From contig DASYFT010000005.1 of NCBI GenBank assembly GCA_036498265.1, positions 1 to 64,000 of the forward strand: a stretch of DNA of 64,000 nt, given 5' to 3'. This DNA comes from Palsa-744 sp036498265 (GTDB taxonomy: Bacteria; Actinomycetota; Thermoleophilia; Solirubrobacterales; Solirubrobacteraceae). Each line of letters opens with the position of its first letter. Position 1 is the first letter of the stretch. Positions 25,990 through 34,214 of this stretch are shown here, one piece after another. Under the pieces are notes generated by a model, which was given only the letters and a program-made list of their open reading frames with translations, was not told the DNA's origin and ran no database searches. Made by a program: the position numbers and the translations under genes.

Positions 25990-26002
25990 GACTATTCGCG
26001 CC

Positions 26003-28861
26003 TCAGCCGCAACCCGTGTTGTTACCGCAGGACGAACATGTGTAACACGAGCCGGTTCGCTGCATCATCCCCCCGCACTGGCTGCAGGCCGGTCCCAGGT
26101 CGAGGCCCTGGAGCCGCGCCGGCACGACCGGCGGGGAGTCCGTGAACGAGGCGGCGGCGGGAGAGCTCTCGCCGCCGCCGGCGGAGGCGCGCGGTGCGTC
26201 ATCCGCCCCGCCTTCCTTGCCGCTGTCCGGTCCGGCCGTGTCGGAGGACTGCAGCGACAGGGCGGTCTCCTGCGCGGCCTTGCGGGCGCGCACCTCCGGC
26301 GTGAGGATGCCGAGCTCCTCCTGGGCGTCGGTATCCAGGAACCGCGAGGCCAGCCACCGCATGATGTAGTCGGGCATCGACTTGGCGAACGGGATCTCGG
26401 GGTTGCCGGTGATCCCCTCGGGCTCGAAGCGCATGTAGCTGAACTTCTGCACGAGCGTTTCGAGCGGCACGCCGTACTGCAGCGCGATCGAGATGGCGGT
26501 GGCGAACGAGTTCATCATCCCGCGCAGCGTCGAGCCCTCCTTGCCGATGTCGGTCAGGAAGATCTCGCCGACGCTGCCGTCGGGGTACATGCCGGCGGTG
26601 ATGTAGCCCTCGTGTCCGCCGATCGAGAACTTGTGGGTGATCGACTGGCGCTCGCGCGGCATCCGCCTGCGGCGCGGGCCGGCCTCGGCGAGCGCCTTGC
26701 TTACGGCCTGCTCGACGATCGCGTCGACGTCCGCGGGCGCCTTCTGCGCGTCGGTGCGCAGCGCCTGGGCCGTCTTTGACCCGTCGCGGTAGATGGCGAG
26801 CGCCTTGATGCCGAGGTGCCACGCCTGGGTGTAGGCGTCGGCGATGTCCTCGATCGTTGCCTCCTGGGGCAGGTTGACGGTCTTCGAGATCGCCCCGGAG
26901 ATGAACGGCTGGACGGCGCCCATCATCTTCAGGTGGCCCATGTGGGAGATCGCCCGCTCGCCGACGGCGACGTCGAACACGGGCAGGTGCTCGTCGGCCA
27001 GGCCGGGCGCGCCGATGATCGTGCCGTGCTCGGCCAGGTGGGCCTCGATCTGCTCGATCTGCGGCTCGGAGTAGCCGAGCGTCTGCAGCGCGAGGGGGAC
27101 CGTGCGGTTGACGATCGTCATCTGCCCGCCGCCGACCAGCTCCTTGAACTTGACCAGCGAGAAGTCGGGCTCGACGCCGGTCGTGTCGCAGTCCATCAGG
27201 AACGAGATCGTGCCGGTCGGCGCCAGCACGGTGGCCTGGGCGTTGCGGTAGCCGTGACGCTCGCCGAGCTCGACCGCCTCATCCCACGAGCGCCGCGCCG
27301 CAGCCAGCAGCTCGGTGTCGGCCAGGGCCTGCTCGGGGATCGCGTAGGAGGCGTCGCGGTGCATGCGCATCACGCCGTTGTGGGGCTCGCGGTTCTCGGC
27401 GTAGCGGTCGTAGGGACCGAGCACGGCGGCCACCTCGGCGGATCGCCTGTAGGCCCGCCCGGTCATGAGCGCCGTTATGGCGGCGGCCGTCCCCCTGCCG
27501 CTGTCGGAGTCGTAGGGCATGCCGTCGCTCATCAGATAGGCGCCGAGGTTGGCGTAGCCCAGCCCGAGCTGACGGAAGGCACGCGCGTTGGTGCCGATCC
27601 CCTCGGTGGGGTAGCTGGAGGGCCCCACGATGATCTCCTGGGCGAGCAGCATGACGTCGACGGCGTGCTCGAAGCACTCGACGTCCAGGGTGCCGTCGGC
27701 ACGCCTGAACTTCATGAGGTTCAGCGAGGCCAGGTTGCAGGCGGAGTCGTCCACGTGCATGTACTCGCTGCACGGGTTCGAGGCGTTGATGCGGCCGCTG
27801 TTGGGCGAGGTGTGCCACTGGTTGATCGTGGTGTCGTACTGCACCCCGGGGTCGGCGCAGCGCCAGGCGGCCTCGGCGATCTCGCGCATCAGCTCGCGAG
27901 CGGACACGGTGCCCTCCTCGCCGCCGACCGGCTCGCCGGTGGTGCGCGAGATCAGCTGCCAGTCGGCGTCCTCCTCGACCGCGCGCATGAACTCGTCGGT
28001 GACCCGCACGGAGTTGTTGGCGTTCTGGTACTGGATCGACTTGAAGCCGTCGCCGTCGATCGACATGTCGAAGCCGGCGTCGCGCAGGGCGGCGGCCTTG
28101 TCCTCCTCCTTGGCCTTGCACCAGATGAACTCGCGGATGTCCGGGTGGTCGACGTCGAGCACGACCATCTTCGCCGCGCGGCGGGTCTTGCCGCCGGACT
28201 TGATGGTGCCGGCCCACGAGTCGGCGCCTCGCATGAACGACACGGGCCCGGAGGCGGTGCCGCCCTTGGCCAGCGGCTCCATCGAGCCGCGGATGTTCGA
28301 GAGGTTGATGCCGGACCCGGAGCCGCCTCTGAAGATCATCCCCTCCTTGGTGTTCCAGTCGAGGATCGACTCCATCGTGTCGTCGACCGAGAGGATGAAG
28401 CAGGCGCTGCACTGCGGGCTCTCCTCGAAGCCGACGTTGAACCAGACGGGCGAGTTGAAGGCGGCCATCTGGTGCAGCAGGATGTGCGTCAGCTCGTGGT
28501 CGAAGGCGCGCGCGTCCTCTTCGCCGGCGAAGTAGCCGCCGGCCCTGCCCCAGCCGGTGATCGTCCCGGCGACGCGGCTGATCATCTCCCTGACCGAGTG
28601 CTCACGCGACGGCGAGCCGATCTGGCCCCTGAAGTACTTCTGGGCGACGATGTTGGTCGCGTTCTGGGACCAGCTCTTGGGGAACTCGACGTCCTTCTGC
28701 TCGAAGGCGACACGGTCGCCGTGGCCGATGCGCGCGTCGCGCAGCTCCCACTCGACGGCGTCGAACGGATGGGTCTCGGGCGTCGTGAAGAAACGGTCGA
28801 TCGTCAGCGCGTCGCCGGGCGCTGTCCGAGGGGTGGCGGTGGGGTGCTGGGGTGGGTTCAT
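26003..28861 (-). CDS. nrdJ: Adenosylcobalamin-dependent ribonucleotide reductase (class II)
   Basis: A 952-aa enzyme reducing ribonucleotides to deoxyribonucleotides with coenzyme B12. Landmarks: CSACFILSVDDTMESIL, GSGSGINLSNIRG, NPCSEYMHVDDSACNLASLNL (the N-x-C-x-E active-site loop), LAPTGTISFLMDCDTTGVEPDFS, FSIGGHEGYITAGMYPDG, and the C-terminal CSQCGGMMQRTGSCYTCSSCGNNTGC zinc-ribbon and redox Cys tail. The length is typical for the long bacterial NrdJ. It is convergent with the DUF892 gene and has a 197-bp leader. A TACAAT -10 candidate sits at 29014-29009. No clear cobalamin riboswitch or NrdR box was found there. Confidence 0.95.
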   Translation of the reverse strand: MNPPQHPTATPRTAPGDALTIDRFFTTPETHPFDAVEWELRDARIGHGDRVAFEQKDVEFPKSWSQNATNIVAQKYFRGQIGSPSREHSVREMISRVAGTITGWGRAGGYFAGEEDARAFDHELTHILLHQMAAFNSPVWFNVGFEESPQCSACFILSVDDTMESILDWNTKEGMIFRGGSGSGINLSNIRGSMEPLAKGGTASGPVSFMRGADSWAGTIKSGGKTRRAAKMVVLDVDHPDIREFIWCKAKEEDKAAALRDAGFDMSIDGDGFKSIQYQNANNSVRVTDEFMRAVEEDADWQLISRTTGEPVGGEEGTVSARELMREIAEAAWRCADPGVQYDTTINQWHTSPNSGRINASNPCSEYMHVDDSACNLASLNLMKFRRADGTLDVECFEHAVDVMLLAQEIIVGPSSYPTEGIGTNARAFRQLGLGYANLGAYLMSDGMPYDSDSGRGTAAAITALMTGRAYRRSAEVAAVLGPYDRYAENREPHNGVMRMHRDASYAIPEQALADTELLAAARRSWDEAVELGERHGYRNAQATVLAPTGTISFLMDCDTTGVEPDFSLVKFKELVGGGQMTIVNRTVPLALQTLGYSEPQIEQIEAHLAEHGTIIGAPGLADEHLPVFDVAVGERAISHMGHLKMMGAVQPFISGAISKTVNLPQEATIEDIADAYTQAWHLGIKALAIYRDGSKTAQALRTDAQKAPADVDAIVEQAVSKALAEAGPRRRRMPRERQSITHKFSIGGHEGYITAGMYPDGSVGEIFLTDIGKEGSTLRGMMNSFATAISIALQYGVPLETLVQKFSYMRFEPEGITGNPEIPFAKSMPDYIMRWLASRFLDTDAQEELGILTPEVRARKAAQETALSLQSSDTAGPDSGKEGGADDAPRASAGGGESSPAAASFTDSPPVVPARLQGLDLGPACSQCGGMMQRTGSCYTCSSCGNNTGCG

Positions 28862-29008
28862 CGGACGTCTCTCCTCTGCCGCGCCGGCGTGCTGGTCACG
28901 CGCTCTGAGCTGTTGTCGGGGTCGATGATCATCTCTCTCGGGCCAGACGGAAAAGACCCGCGCGATCGTCTCCCGGACAGAGCGGAAATGAAGAGGAGAA
29001 CACCCTCA

Positions 29009-29014
29009 ATTGTA
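29009..29014 (-). promoter_or_regulatory. Candidate -10 of nrdJ
   Basis: TACAAT on the minus strand in an AT-rich patch about 150 nt upstream of the nrdJ ATG. A matching -35 is not evident. Confidence 0.35.
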
Positions 29015-29058
29015 GAAGGGACGGAGCGCCCCCGACGGCGCCGCGAGGGTGCCCGCGG

Positions 29059-29733
29059 CTAGTGGCCGAGCCGCATCCAGTCGGTGAATTCGGCCCACGT
29101 GGAGGAGGCGCGGAAGGACGCCTCGGAGACCGCGTGGCGGGCCGACAGCGACCAGTGCGGCTCGAAGGCGAGCGAGCGCGCGAGCAGCCAGGCGACGCAG
29201 GCCAGGACCAGGAGGCCGGCGAGCGCGGCGAGCAGGATCTCGCCGAGCGAGAGGCTCGAGGAGCTGTGCGCCGCGGCGCGCGCCGGCGTGGTTTGTGGCG
29301 TGGCGCCGAGCGGGCTGGTGGCGGCCGGCGCCGCCGGCGCTTTCGCCGCCGGAGCCGTCGCGGCGGGGGTCGTCCCGGCGGCGGTGGGCCCGGTCGACGG
29401 TTTCGCTGCCGCGGCGGGCGGGGCGGCTTTCGTGGTGCTCGCGCGGGTGCCCCCCGGGAGTCGGAGGCCGGTCCCGACCTGCGGGACCTTGATCCTGCCC
29501 GTCCTCGGCACGTTGCTGGGCGACACCGGACCACTCGTGGAGCCCGACTGAAGCCCGGCGGGCGGGGTGCCGTAGATGGTGGTGGTGCTGGTGCGCGTCT
29601 TGATCGTGGTGACGGCGCCGGCGCCGGCGGGCAGCGCGAGGACGGCCACGACTGCGACGGCCGCCAGCGCGGCGACGGTGGTCTGGGTGCTCGCGTGGCG
29701 TCGGCGTGGGCGGGCGGGCATGGTCGTGATCAT
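29059..29733 (-). CDS. Secreted/membrane-anchored Ala-Pro-Thr-rich protein
   Basis: A 224-aa protein of unknown function. It has an N-terminal signal or anchor (about 14-42, TTVAALAAVAVVAVLALPAGAGA), a ~100-residue linker rich in Ala, Pro and Thr, then a second membrane helix (about 165-190, EILLAALAGLLVLACVAWLLA) and a short basic cytoplasmic end (FEPHWSLSARHAVSEASFRASSTWAEFTDWMRLG). The region between the helices would be outside the cell. ATG at 29733 lies just inside the end of tmk (whose stop is at 29735-29737), so it is probably the second gene of a tmk operon. Confidence 0.7.
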   Translation of the reverse strand: MITTMPARPRRRHASTQTTVAALAAVAVVAVLALPAGAGAVTTIKTRTSTTTIYGTPPAGLQSGSTSGPVSPSNVPRTGRIKVPQVGTGLRLPGGTRASTTKAAPPAAAAKPSTGPTAAGTTPAATAPAAKAPAAPAATSPLGATPQTTPARAAAHSSSSLSLGEILLAALAGLLVLACVAWLLARSLAFEPHWSLSARHAVSEASFRASSTWAEFTDWMRLGH

Positions 29734-29734
29734 G

Positions 29735-30376
29735 CTAGTCAGGCTGCCCGGCGTGCGGCAGCAGGTCATCGAGGGCAGCGAGCGCCTCGCGCAGGACCAG
29801 CGCCGGCTGCTGCGCGGCGTCGATCACCCGGATCCGCTCGGGCTCGGCGCGGGCCAGGTCCTCGTAGGCGCGGGCGATGGCGGCGAAGAACTCATCGCCC
29901 TCGAGCTCCAGCCGGTCCGGCGCCAGCGCGCGATCGCTCGCGCGGGCGCGGGCATCGTCGGGCGAGATGCGCAGCAGCAGCGTGCGGTCGGGGACGAGCG
30001 CCCCGGTCGCGAACAGGTTGACGTCGCGCACCGCCTGCACTCCGAGCGAGCGGCCGGCGCCCTGGTAGGCGAGCGAGGAGTCGACGAAGCGGTCGAGCAG
30101 GACGATCGCGCCGCTTTCCAGTAGGGGCAGCAGGCGCTCCTCGACGAGTTGGGCTCGGGCGGCCGCGTAGAGGAGCGCCTCCGCGCGCGGGGCGACGCGG
30201 AGCGCCGGGTCCTTGACGAGCGCGCGGATCCGCTCGGAGAGCTCCACGCCGCCGGGCTCGCGCAGCAGCGTGACCGGCTGGCCGGCTCCGGCGAGCTCGC
30301 GCTCGAGGGCTTCGGCGAGCGTGGACTTGCCGGCGCCGTCGATTCCCTCGATCGTGATCAGCCTGCCGTGGGCCAC
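29735..30376 (-). CDS. tmk: Thymidylate kinase
   Basis: A 213-aa dTMP kinase making dTDP for DNA synthesis. The P-loop is EGIDGAGKST (about 9-18), followed by LLREPGG, the DRFVDSSLAYQGAGR substrate segment, and the C-terminal LELEGDEFFAAIARAYEDLA. GTG at 30376 gives the normal length. It sits 6 nt after a TACCGT -10 hexamer on the same strand, so the mRNA is probably leaderless. Longer readings into the holB region are shadows. It is divergent from holB, a common arrangement for two replication genes. Confidence 0.95.
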   Translation of the reverse strand: MAHGRLITIEGIDGAGKSTLAEALERELAGAGQPVTLLREPGGVELSERIRALVKDPALRVAPRAEALLYAAARAQLVEERLLPLLESGAIVLLDRFVDSSLAYQGAGRSLGVQAVRDVNLFATGALVPDRTLLLRISPDDARARASDRALAPDRLELEGDEFFAAIARAYEDLARAEPERIRVIDAAQQPALVLREALAALDDLLPHAGQPD

Positions 30377-30382
30377 GCGGCC

Positions 30383-30388
30383 ACGGTA
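30383..30388 (-). promoter_or_regulatory. -10 hexamer for leaderless tmk
   Basis: TACCGT on the minus strand followed by exactly 6 nt and the GTG of tmk, placing the transcription start at the start codon. Confidence 0.5.
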
Positions 30389-30442
30389 CAGGTGGGCTCG
30401 GCCCGCAGCCGGCGCCCGGGCCTGGCTCGCGCAAGAGACATC

Positions 30443-30448
30443 TAGGAT
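30443..30448 (+). promoter_or_regulatory. -10 hexamer for leaderless holB
   Basis: TAGGAT followed by GCCCGG and the ATG of holB, the same 6-nt spacing as the opposite tmk promoter. No Shine-Dalgarno fits between them. Confidence 0.5.
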
Positions 30449-30454
30449 GCCCGG

Positions 30455-31609
30455 ATGAGTGTGGTTGGCGCAGCGGCCGAGCGGACGCGAGGGGCGGAGA
30501 CCGGCTCGCTGCCGGGGATCGACGCGCATCCGCACGCCCGCGCGGTCCTGCTGCCGGCCCTGCCCCCGCACGGGGAGCCGTCGCACGCTTATCTGTTCCA
30601 CGGGCCGCCCGGCACCGGGAAGCGGACGATCGCGCGCGCGTTCGCGGCTGCGCTGCTGGCCGACGGCGCCCAGGACCCAGAGGCGGTCGCGGAGCGGGTG
30701 CTGCGGGGGGCTCACCCGGACCTGACCTGGGTGACGCCCTCGGGGGCGGCCGAGATGCTCGTGTCCGACATCGAGGAGCCGGTGGTGGCGGCGGCGAGCC
30801 GCACCCCGTTCGAGTCGCGCCGGCGGGTGTTCGTGATCGAGGCGGTGGACACGATGAACGACCAGGCCGCCAACCGGATGCTGAAGACGCTCGAGGAGCC
30901 GCCCGCGTTCGCCCACCTGCTGCTGCTGACGGACCGCCGCGAGGATGTGATGGCGACGATCTCCTCGCGCTGTCAGCAGGTGCGCTTCGATCCGCTGCCG
31001 CCGCGCCTGATCGCCGAGCGGCTGGAGGGTGCGGACGGGGATCGTGCGCAGGCGAGCGCCCGCCTGGCGTCCGGCGACGCGGCCACGGCGGCGCTGCTGG
31101 CGAGCGAGCAGGGGGCCGCGCTGCGCGCGAGCGCCGAGGCGTTCGTCCGCTCGGCGCTGGCGGGCGCCACGGCCGAGCGACCGTGGGCGGGGCTGCTCGA
31201 CGCCGCTCGCCGGGCCGGCGCCCTGGCTGGCGAGGAGGCACAGGAGCGCACCGCCCAGGAGCTCGAGCTGTTGCCGCGCAAGGAGCACCGGCGCCACGAG
31301 CGCGAAGGCACCGAGGCCAGGCGCCGGGTGGAGCGGCGGGTGCGCCGCGAGACGCTGGACCTGGCGCTGCGCCTGGCGGAGCGCTGGCTGCGCGACCTGC
31401 TGTGCGTGAGAGAAGGGGCGCCCGAGCTCGTGTATGCGGTTGACCGCAAGGCCGAGCTCGAGCAGGACGCCGGCGGGCGCGGGGGAGAGCGACTGGCCGA
31501 GGCGGTCGAGCTGGTGACGGAGACGCGCCTCAGCCTCCAGCTGAACGTGTCCGAGGAGCTGGCGCTCGAGTCCCTGGCCTACCGCCTGGAAGCGCTGCTA
31601 GCGCGCTGA
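30455..31609 (+). CDS. holB: DNA polymerase III delta' subunit
   Basis: A 384-aa AAA+ clamp-loader subunit. It shows HAYLFHGPPGTGKRTIARAFAAALL (P-loop, about 47-72), DIEEPVVAAASRTPFESRRRVFVIEAVDTMNDQAANRMLKTLEEPP (Walker B region and the conserved LLKxLEEP) and TISSRCQQVRF (SRC motif). The four-Cys zinc module is missing, and the P-loop is intact, unlike E. coli delta'. The C-terminal third is helical and rich in Arg/Glu. Its 3' end overlaps the convergent PHP gene by 12 bp. Confidence 0.9.
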   Translation: MSVVGAAAERTRGAETGSLPGIDAHPHARAVLLPALPPHGEPSHAYLFHGPPGTGKRTIARAFAAALLADGAQDPEAVAERVLRGAHPDLTWVTPSGAAEMLVSDIEEPVVAAASRTPFESRRRVFVIEAVDTMNDQAANRMLKTLEEPPAFAHLLLLTDRREDVMATISSRCQQVRFDPLPPRLIAERLEGADGDRAQASARLASGDAATAALLASEQGAALRASAEAFVRSALAGATAERPWAGLLDAARRAGALAGEEAQERTAQELELLPRKEHRRHEREGTEARRRVERRVRRETLDLALRLAERWLRDLLCVREGAPELVYAVDRKAELEQDAGGRGGERLAEAVELVTETRLSLQLNVSEELALESLAYRLEALLAR

Positions 31610-32479
31610 CCCGAGGGGCCCGAGATCGGGCTCGAGGCCGTAGGTCTCGAAGGCGAGGAAGCGGGAGAAGAGCCGGTTCTCGGGTCCGTGGAAGTCGGAG
31701 GAGCCGGTGCTCAGCAGGCCCAGGGCGCGGCAGCGCTCGGCAAGCAGCTCGGTCTGCTCGCGCGTGTGGGTGACGTAGAAGGCCTCGACGCCGTCGGCGC
31801 CGAGGGCACGGAAGCGGTCGATGCTCGAGAGCACTTCATCGTCGTCTGAGACGTCCCAGAAGGGGTGCGCCCAGACGGCCACGCCGGCGGCGTCGTGGAT
31901 CGCCTCGATCGCCTCGGCCACGGTGGGCGTCTCTCGCAGCCGGAAGGCGGGGCGGCCCTCGACGAGATATGCGCGGATGAACGAGCCGATGTCGTCGATC
32001 TGCTCCTGCTCGAGCCGCGCGGCGTTGGCCGGTGCCCCAAGCACGGCTTCGGCGAGATGGGGGCGGCCGATCGGCTGGCCGTCGGCGACACGCTCGTCGA
32101 TGACGCTCTCGTCCAGCTCGAAGCCGAGCTCCTTGAGCGCGGCGGCCATCCGCAGGGTGCGCTGCTCTCGGTCGGCGAGGAACTCGCCCAGCCGGGCGGT
32201 GAAGTGGGGATCGGTGTGGTCGATGCCGTAGCCGAGGATGTGAAGTTCGCGCGCCACGGGGCCGTCGCGGTCCACCGCGGAGATCTCGACGGCGGGGACG
32301 ATCTGCACCCCGTGCTGCTCCCCCGCGGCGATCGCCTCGGAGACGCCGCCGACGGTGTCGTGGTCGGAGAGCGCGAGCAGCTCGACGCCCGCATCGCCCG
32401 CGCGGGCGACGACGTCCGCCGCCGGAAGCGCTCCGTCGGAATGGATCGAATGGGACTGCAGGTCGAAGCGGGGCGGCAC
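31598..32479 (-). CDS. PHP-domain phosphoesterase (TrpH/YciV type)
   Basis: A 293-aa metal-dependent phosphoesterase. The metal-binding motifs are DLQSHSIHSDGALP, LLALSDHDTVGGVSEAI, IVPAVEISAV, AHPFWDVSDDDEVL and STGSSDFHGPEN. Relatives hydrolyse 3',5'-nucleoside bisphosphates or process 5'-RNA ends (RNase AM); which applies is not clear. GTG at 32479 is preferred because TACGCT (-10) lies 7 nt upstream and the family starts at RFDLQSHS. The in-frame ATG at 32551 would overlap the gene before it. Confidence 0.88.
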   Translation of the reverse strand: MPPRFDLQSHSIHSDGALPAADVVARAGDAGVELLALSDHDTVGGVSEAIAAGEQHGVQIVPAVEISAVDRDGPVARELHILGYGIDHTDPHFTARLGEFLADREQRTLRMAAALKELGFELDESVIDERVADGQPIGRPHLAEAVLGAPANAARLEQEQIDDIGSFIRAYLVEGRPAFRLRETPTVAEAIEAIHDAAGVAVWAHPFWDVSDDDEVLSSIDRFRALGADGVEAFYVTHTREQTELLAERCRALGLLSTGSSDFHGPENRLFSRFLAFETYGLEPDLGPLGSAR

Positions 32480-32486
32480 GCGCGCC

Positions 32487-32492
32487 AGCGTA
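32487..32492 (-). promoter_or_regulatory. -10 hexamer for leaderless PHP gene
   Basis: TACGCT on the minus strand followed by 7 nt and GTG 32479. It lies just past the stop of the upstream gene, so the PHP gene could have its own start. Confidence 0.4.
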
Positions 32493-32501
32493 TTGATCGC
32501 C

Positions 32502-32897
32502 TCAGGAGCTTGCGTAGCGATCTGCAAACGGCGCCCCGGCCGCGATCTCACTGGTGCAGGCGAGCAGGGCGTCGACCCGCCGCTCGAGGGCGTCGCGCAG
32601 TCGCCGGACCGCCGCGTGGTAGCGGCGCGCCTTCTGGTGCACGGAGATGTCGGCGACGATCCCCGGGGGCTCGAGCTGCTCGTAGGCGGCCTCGGTCTCG
32701 GCGGCGCGGCGGCGCGCCTCCATCCACAGCGCCTCGAGGTAGGCGAGGGCCGCGCCCAGCTGCTCTTCGGGCAGCTCCTCCTGCTCGATCTCGCGCACCA
32801 CGGGCACGAGCTGGTAGATCAGCCAGCGCTGCTCGCCGTGGCAGCGCAGCAGAAGACAGATGTCAGAGGTTTCGGGGGATGGGGACCGGTCGGTCAT
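32502..32897 (-). CDS. Conserved hypothetical helical protein
   Basis: A 131-aa protein, almost all alpha-helical and Glu/Arg/Ala-rich (WLIYQLVPVVREIEQEELPEEQLGAALAYLEALWMEARRRAAETEA, then RRYHAAVRRLRDALERRVDALL). I recognise no domain or catalytic motif. ATG at 32897 is used; an ATG three codons upstream (32906) is equivalent. It lies 22 bp upstream of the PHP gene, and is divergent from the NERD gene with a ~200-bp gap. Confidence 0.6.
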   Translation of the reverse strand: MTDRSPSPETSDICLLLRCHGEQRWLIYQLVPVVREIEQEELPEEQLGAALAYLEALWMEARRRAAETEAAYEQLEPPGIVADISVHQKARRYHAAVRRLRDALERRVDALLACTSEIAAGAPFADRYASS

Positions 32898-33055
32898 GGC
32901 AGGCATCCGTGCTTGCGCGGGGGGAGCGGGGGAGCGGCGGTGTGCTTTTGGCTTCGGCGGCGCCTGCTCGCTGCTTTAGGAACCGCGGGCCAGTTCCACG
33001 CTTCTCCGGCGTGGTGGCAGCCCTCCGGGGCTAAAGGGATCGACCCCGGCGGACG

Positions 33056-33069
33056 ATGCATATATGCAT
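33056..33069. promoter_or_regulatory. 14-bp perfect palindrome in the promoter of the NERD gene
   Basis: ATGCATATATGCAT is a perfect palindrome and the most AT-rich spot nearby. It probably provides the -10 and may bind a dimeric regulator. A start codon within it (33064) lacks a ribosome site, so the start at 33094 is favoured. Confidence 0.4.
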
Positions 33070-33093
33070 AGGGACGGCGACGAAGAAGGAGAG

Positions 33094-33807
33094 ATGTACA
33101 CCGTCAACAGCGATCCGGCGGGCCACACGGCGGGACAGTACGCGCGCGCGACGGTCAGGCGCCTGCGCCTTCGCACGCTGCTCGCGCTTGGGATCCTGGC
33201 GGTCGCGACGGCGCTCCTGGGCCGCAGCTTCGGTCTCCAGGACACACGCTTCCTCGGCTCCGAGGTCGCCCTGCTGGTGAGCATGTTCGTGATCTCGAGA
33301 TACGTCCTGCCGCTGGTCGAGCGCCACGATCGCGGCGCGGCCGGCGAGGAGCACGTGGGCGCCCTGCTGGAGGAGCTCGCCGGCACCGGGTGGCAGGTGA
33401 TCCACGACGCGACCCTCGGCCGGGGCAACGTGGACCACATCCTGATCGGCCCCGCCGGCGTGTTCACGGTCGAGACCAAGAGCCATCCGGGGCCCGTACG
33501 CGTGGGTCGCGTGCACGGCGCGACGCTGAGCCAGGCGCAGGCGCAGCGCAGGTCGATGGAACGGGTGACGGGCGTGCCGGTGGAACCGCTGATCGTCTAC
33601 AGCCGCGCCTGGGTCGACCGGCCGCTGGCGCGCCGCAAGGGAGTGCGGGTCGTGCCCGCCCGGATGCTGCTCGGCTACCTGGCGAAGCTCCCGCGGCGAC
33701 TCGAGGCGCAGGACATCGAACAGGCGCGTGCGCGGGTGTCGCAGGCGCTGAGGGACTGGACCGCGCGCGAGCGCGGCGCCGAGGAGCTCTGGCGGCGCAT
33801 CCTCTAG
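33094..33807 (+). CDS. Membrane-anchored NERD nuclease-related protein
   Basis: A 237-aa protein. Two hydrophobic helices (about 25-45 LLALGILAVATALLG and 58-75 VALLVSMFVISRYVLPLV) precede a NERD domain: GAAGEEHVGALLEEL, GNVDHILIGPAGVFTVETKSH (D-x-n-E-x-K endonuclease-like core) and LIVYSRAWVDRP. NERD proteins resemble Holliday-junction/restriction-type nucleases, though most are uncharacterised. ATG at 33094 follows an AAGGAG ribosome site; ATG at 33064 would add 10 residues. No restriction-modification partners are adjacent. Confidence 0.75.
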   Translation: MYTVNSDPAGHTAGQYARATVRRLRLRTLLALGILAVATALLGRSFGLQDTRFLGSEVALLVSMFVISRYVLPLVERHDRGAAGEEHVGALLEELAGTGWQVIHDATLGRGNVDHILIGPAGVFTVETKSHPGPVRVGRVHGATLSQAQAQRRSMERVTGVPVEPLIVYSRAWVDRPLARRKGVRVVPARMLLGYLAKLPRRLEAQDIEQARARVSQALRDWTARERGAEELWRRIL

Positions 33808-33868
33808 CGCCGGGCGCCACGCCGGTGCCGCCGTTGGCTGCCCGGAGGCGCTGTAACGTAGGCGGGGT

Positions 33869-34150
33869 ATGAGCAGCTCTCCATTCAGCGCGGCGCCCGT
33901 TCCCGAGGATGTCGAGCGGCGGCGCTCGCGGATCGTGGTCCTGATCGCCACGCTGGGCATCGCCGCGACGCTGCTGGCCTACGCCGCTGCGCCGGGCGTG
34001 AGGCACGCCGTGGGTCATGCCGCCCACAGCGTCAGGCACGCGGTGGGCAACGTGGTGGACCACGACTCCACGCGCAGAGCCAAGCCTTTGGCGAATCAGG
34101 CGCCGGCGACACAGCCGAGCCCCACGCCGTCGGGCGCCACGACACCCTGA
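33869..34150 (+). CDS. Small single-pass membrane protein
   Basis: A 93-aa protein. It has a basic start (VERRRSRIV), one membrane helix (about 22-43, IVVLIATLGIAATLLAYAAA), a His/Val-rich amphipathic stretch (GVRHAVGHAAHSVRHAVGNVVDH) with a repeat-like rhythm, and a Pro/Ser/Thr-rich end. No family is recognised. The His-rich stretch, if outside, could bind metal (speculative). TAACGT lies 9 nt before the ATG and may be a -10. Confidence 0.55.
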   Translation: MSSSPFSAAPVPEDVERRRSRIVVLIATLGIAATLLAYAAAPGVRHAVGHAAHSVRHAVGNVVDHDSTRRAKPLANQAPATQPSPTPSGATTP

Positions 34151-34202
34151 GCCGCAGCCGCGTCGGCTCCTCCGGCGGACGACCCGCCGGGCGCCCAGCG
34201 GC

Positions 34203-34208
34203 TACGGT
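34203..34208 (+). promoter_or_regulatory. -10 hexamer for leaderless P450 gene
   Basis: TACGGT followed by 6 nt and ATG 34215, the same geometry as tmk, holB and recQ. Confidence 0.45.
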
Positions 34209-34214
34209 ACGTGT

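Noticed and set aside
28950..28975. Sequence resembling a cobalamin-riboswitch B12 box near nrdJ (GCCAGAC...AAAAGACCCGC).
   Set aside because: It is on the plus strand while nrdJ is on the minus strand, no supporting stems are evident, and no plus-strand gene follows.
28995..29020. Possible NrdR box in the nrdJ leader (ACACCCTCAATTGTAG).
   Set aside because: Only one half fits the consensus and there is no second box at the expected helical spacing.
26816..29062. 748-codon plus-strand open frame opposite nrdJ.
   Set aside because: Low-complexity Val/Gly/Asp-rich shadow of nrdJ caused by GC-rich codon use.
29735..31297. 520-codon minus-strand open frame covering tmk and much of holB.
   Set aside because: Only the tmk part is coding; the rest is the antisense of holB, and GTG 30376 with its -10 gives a normal Tmk.
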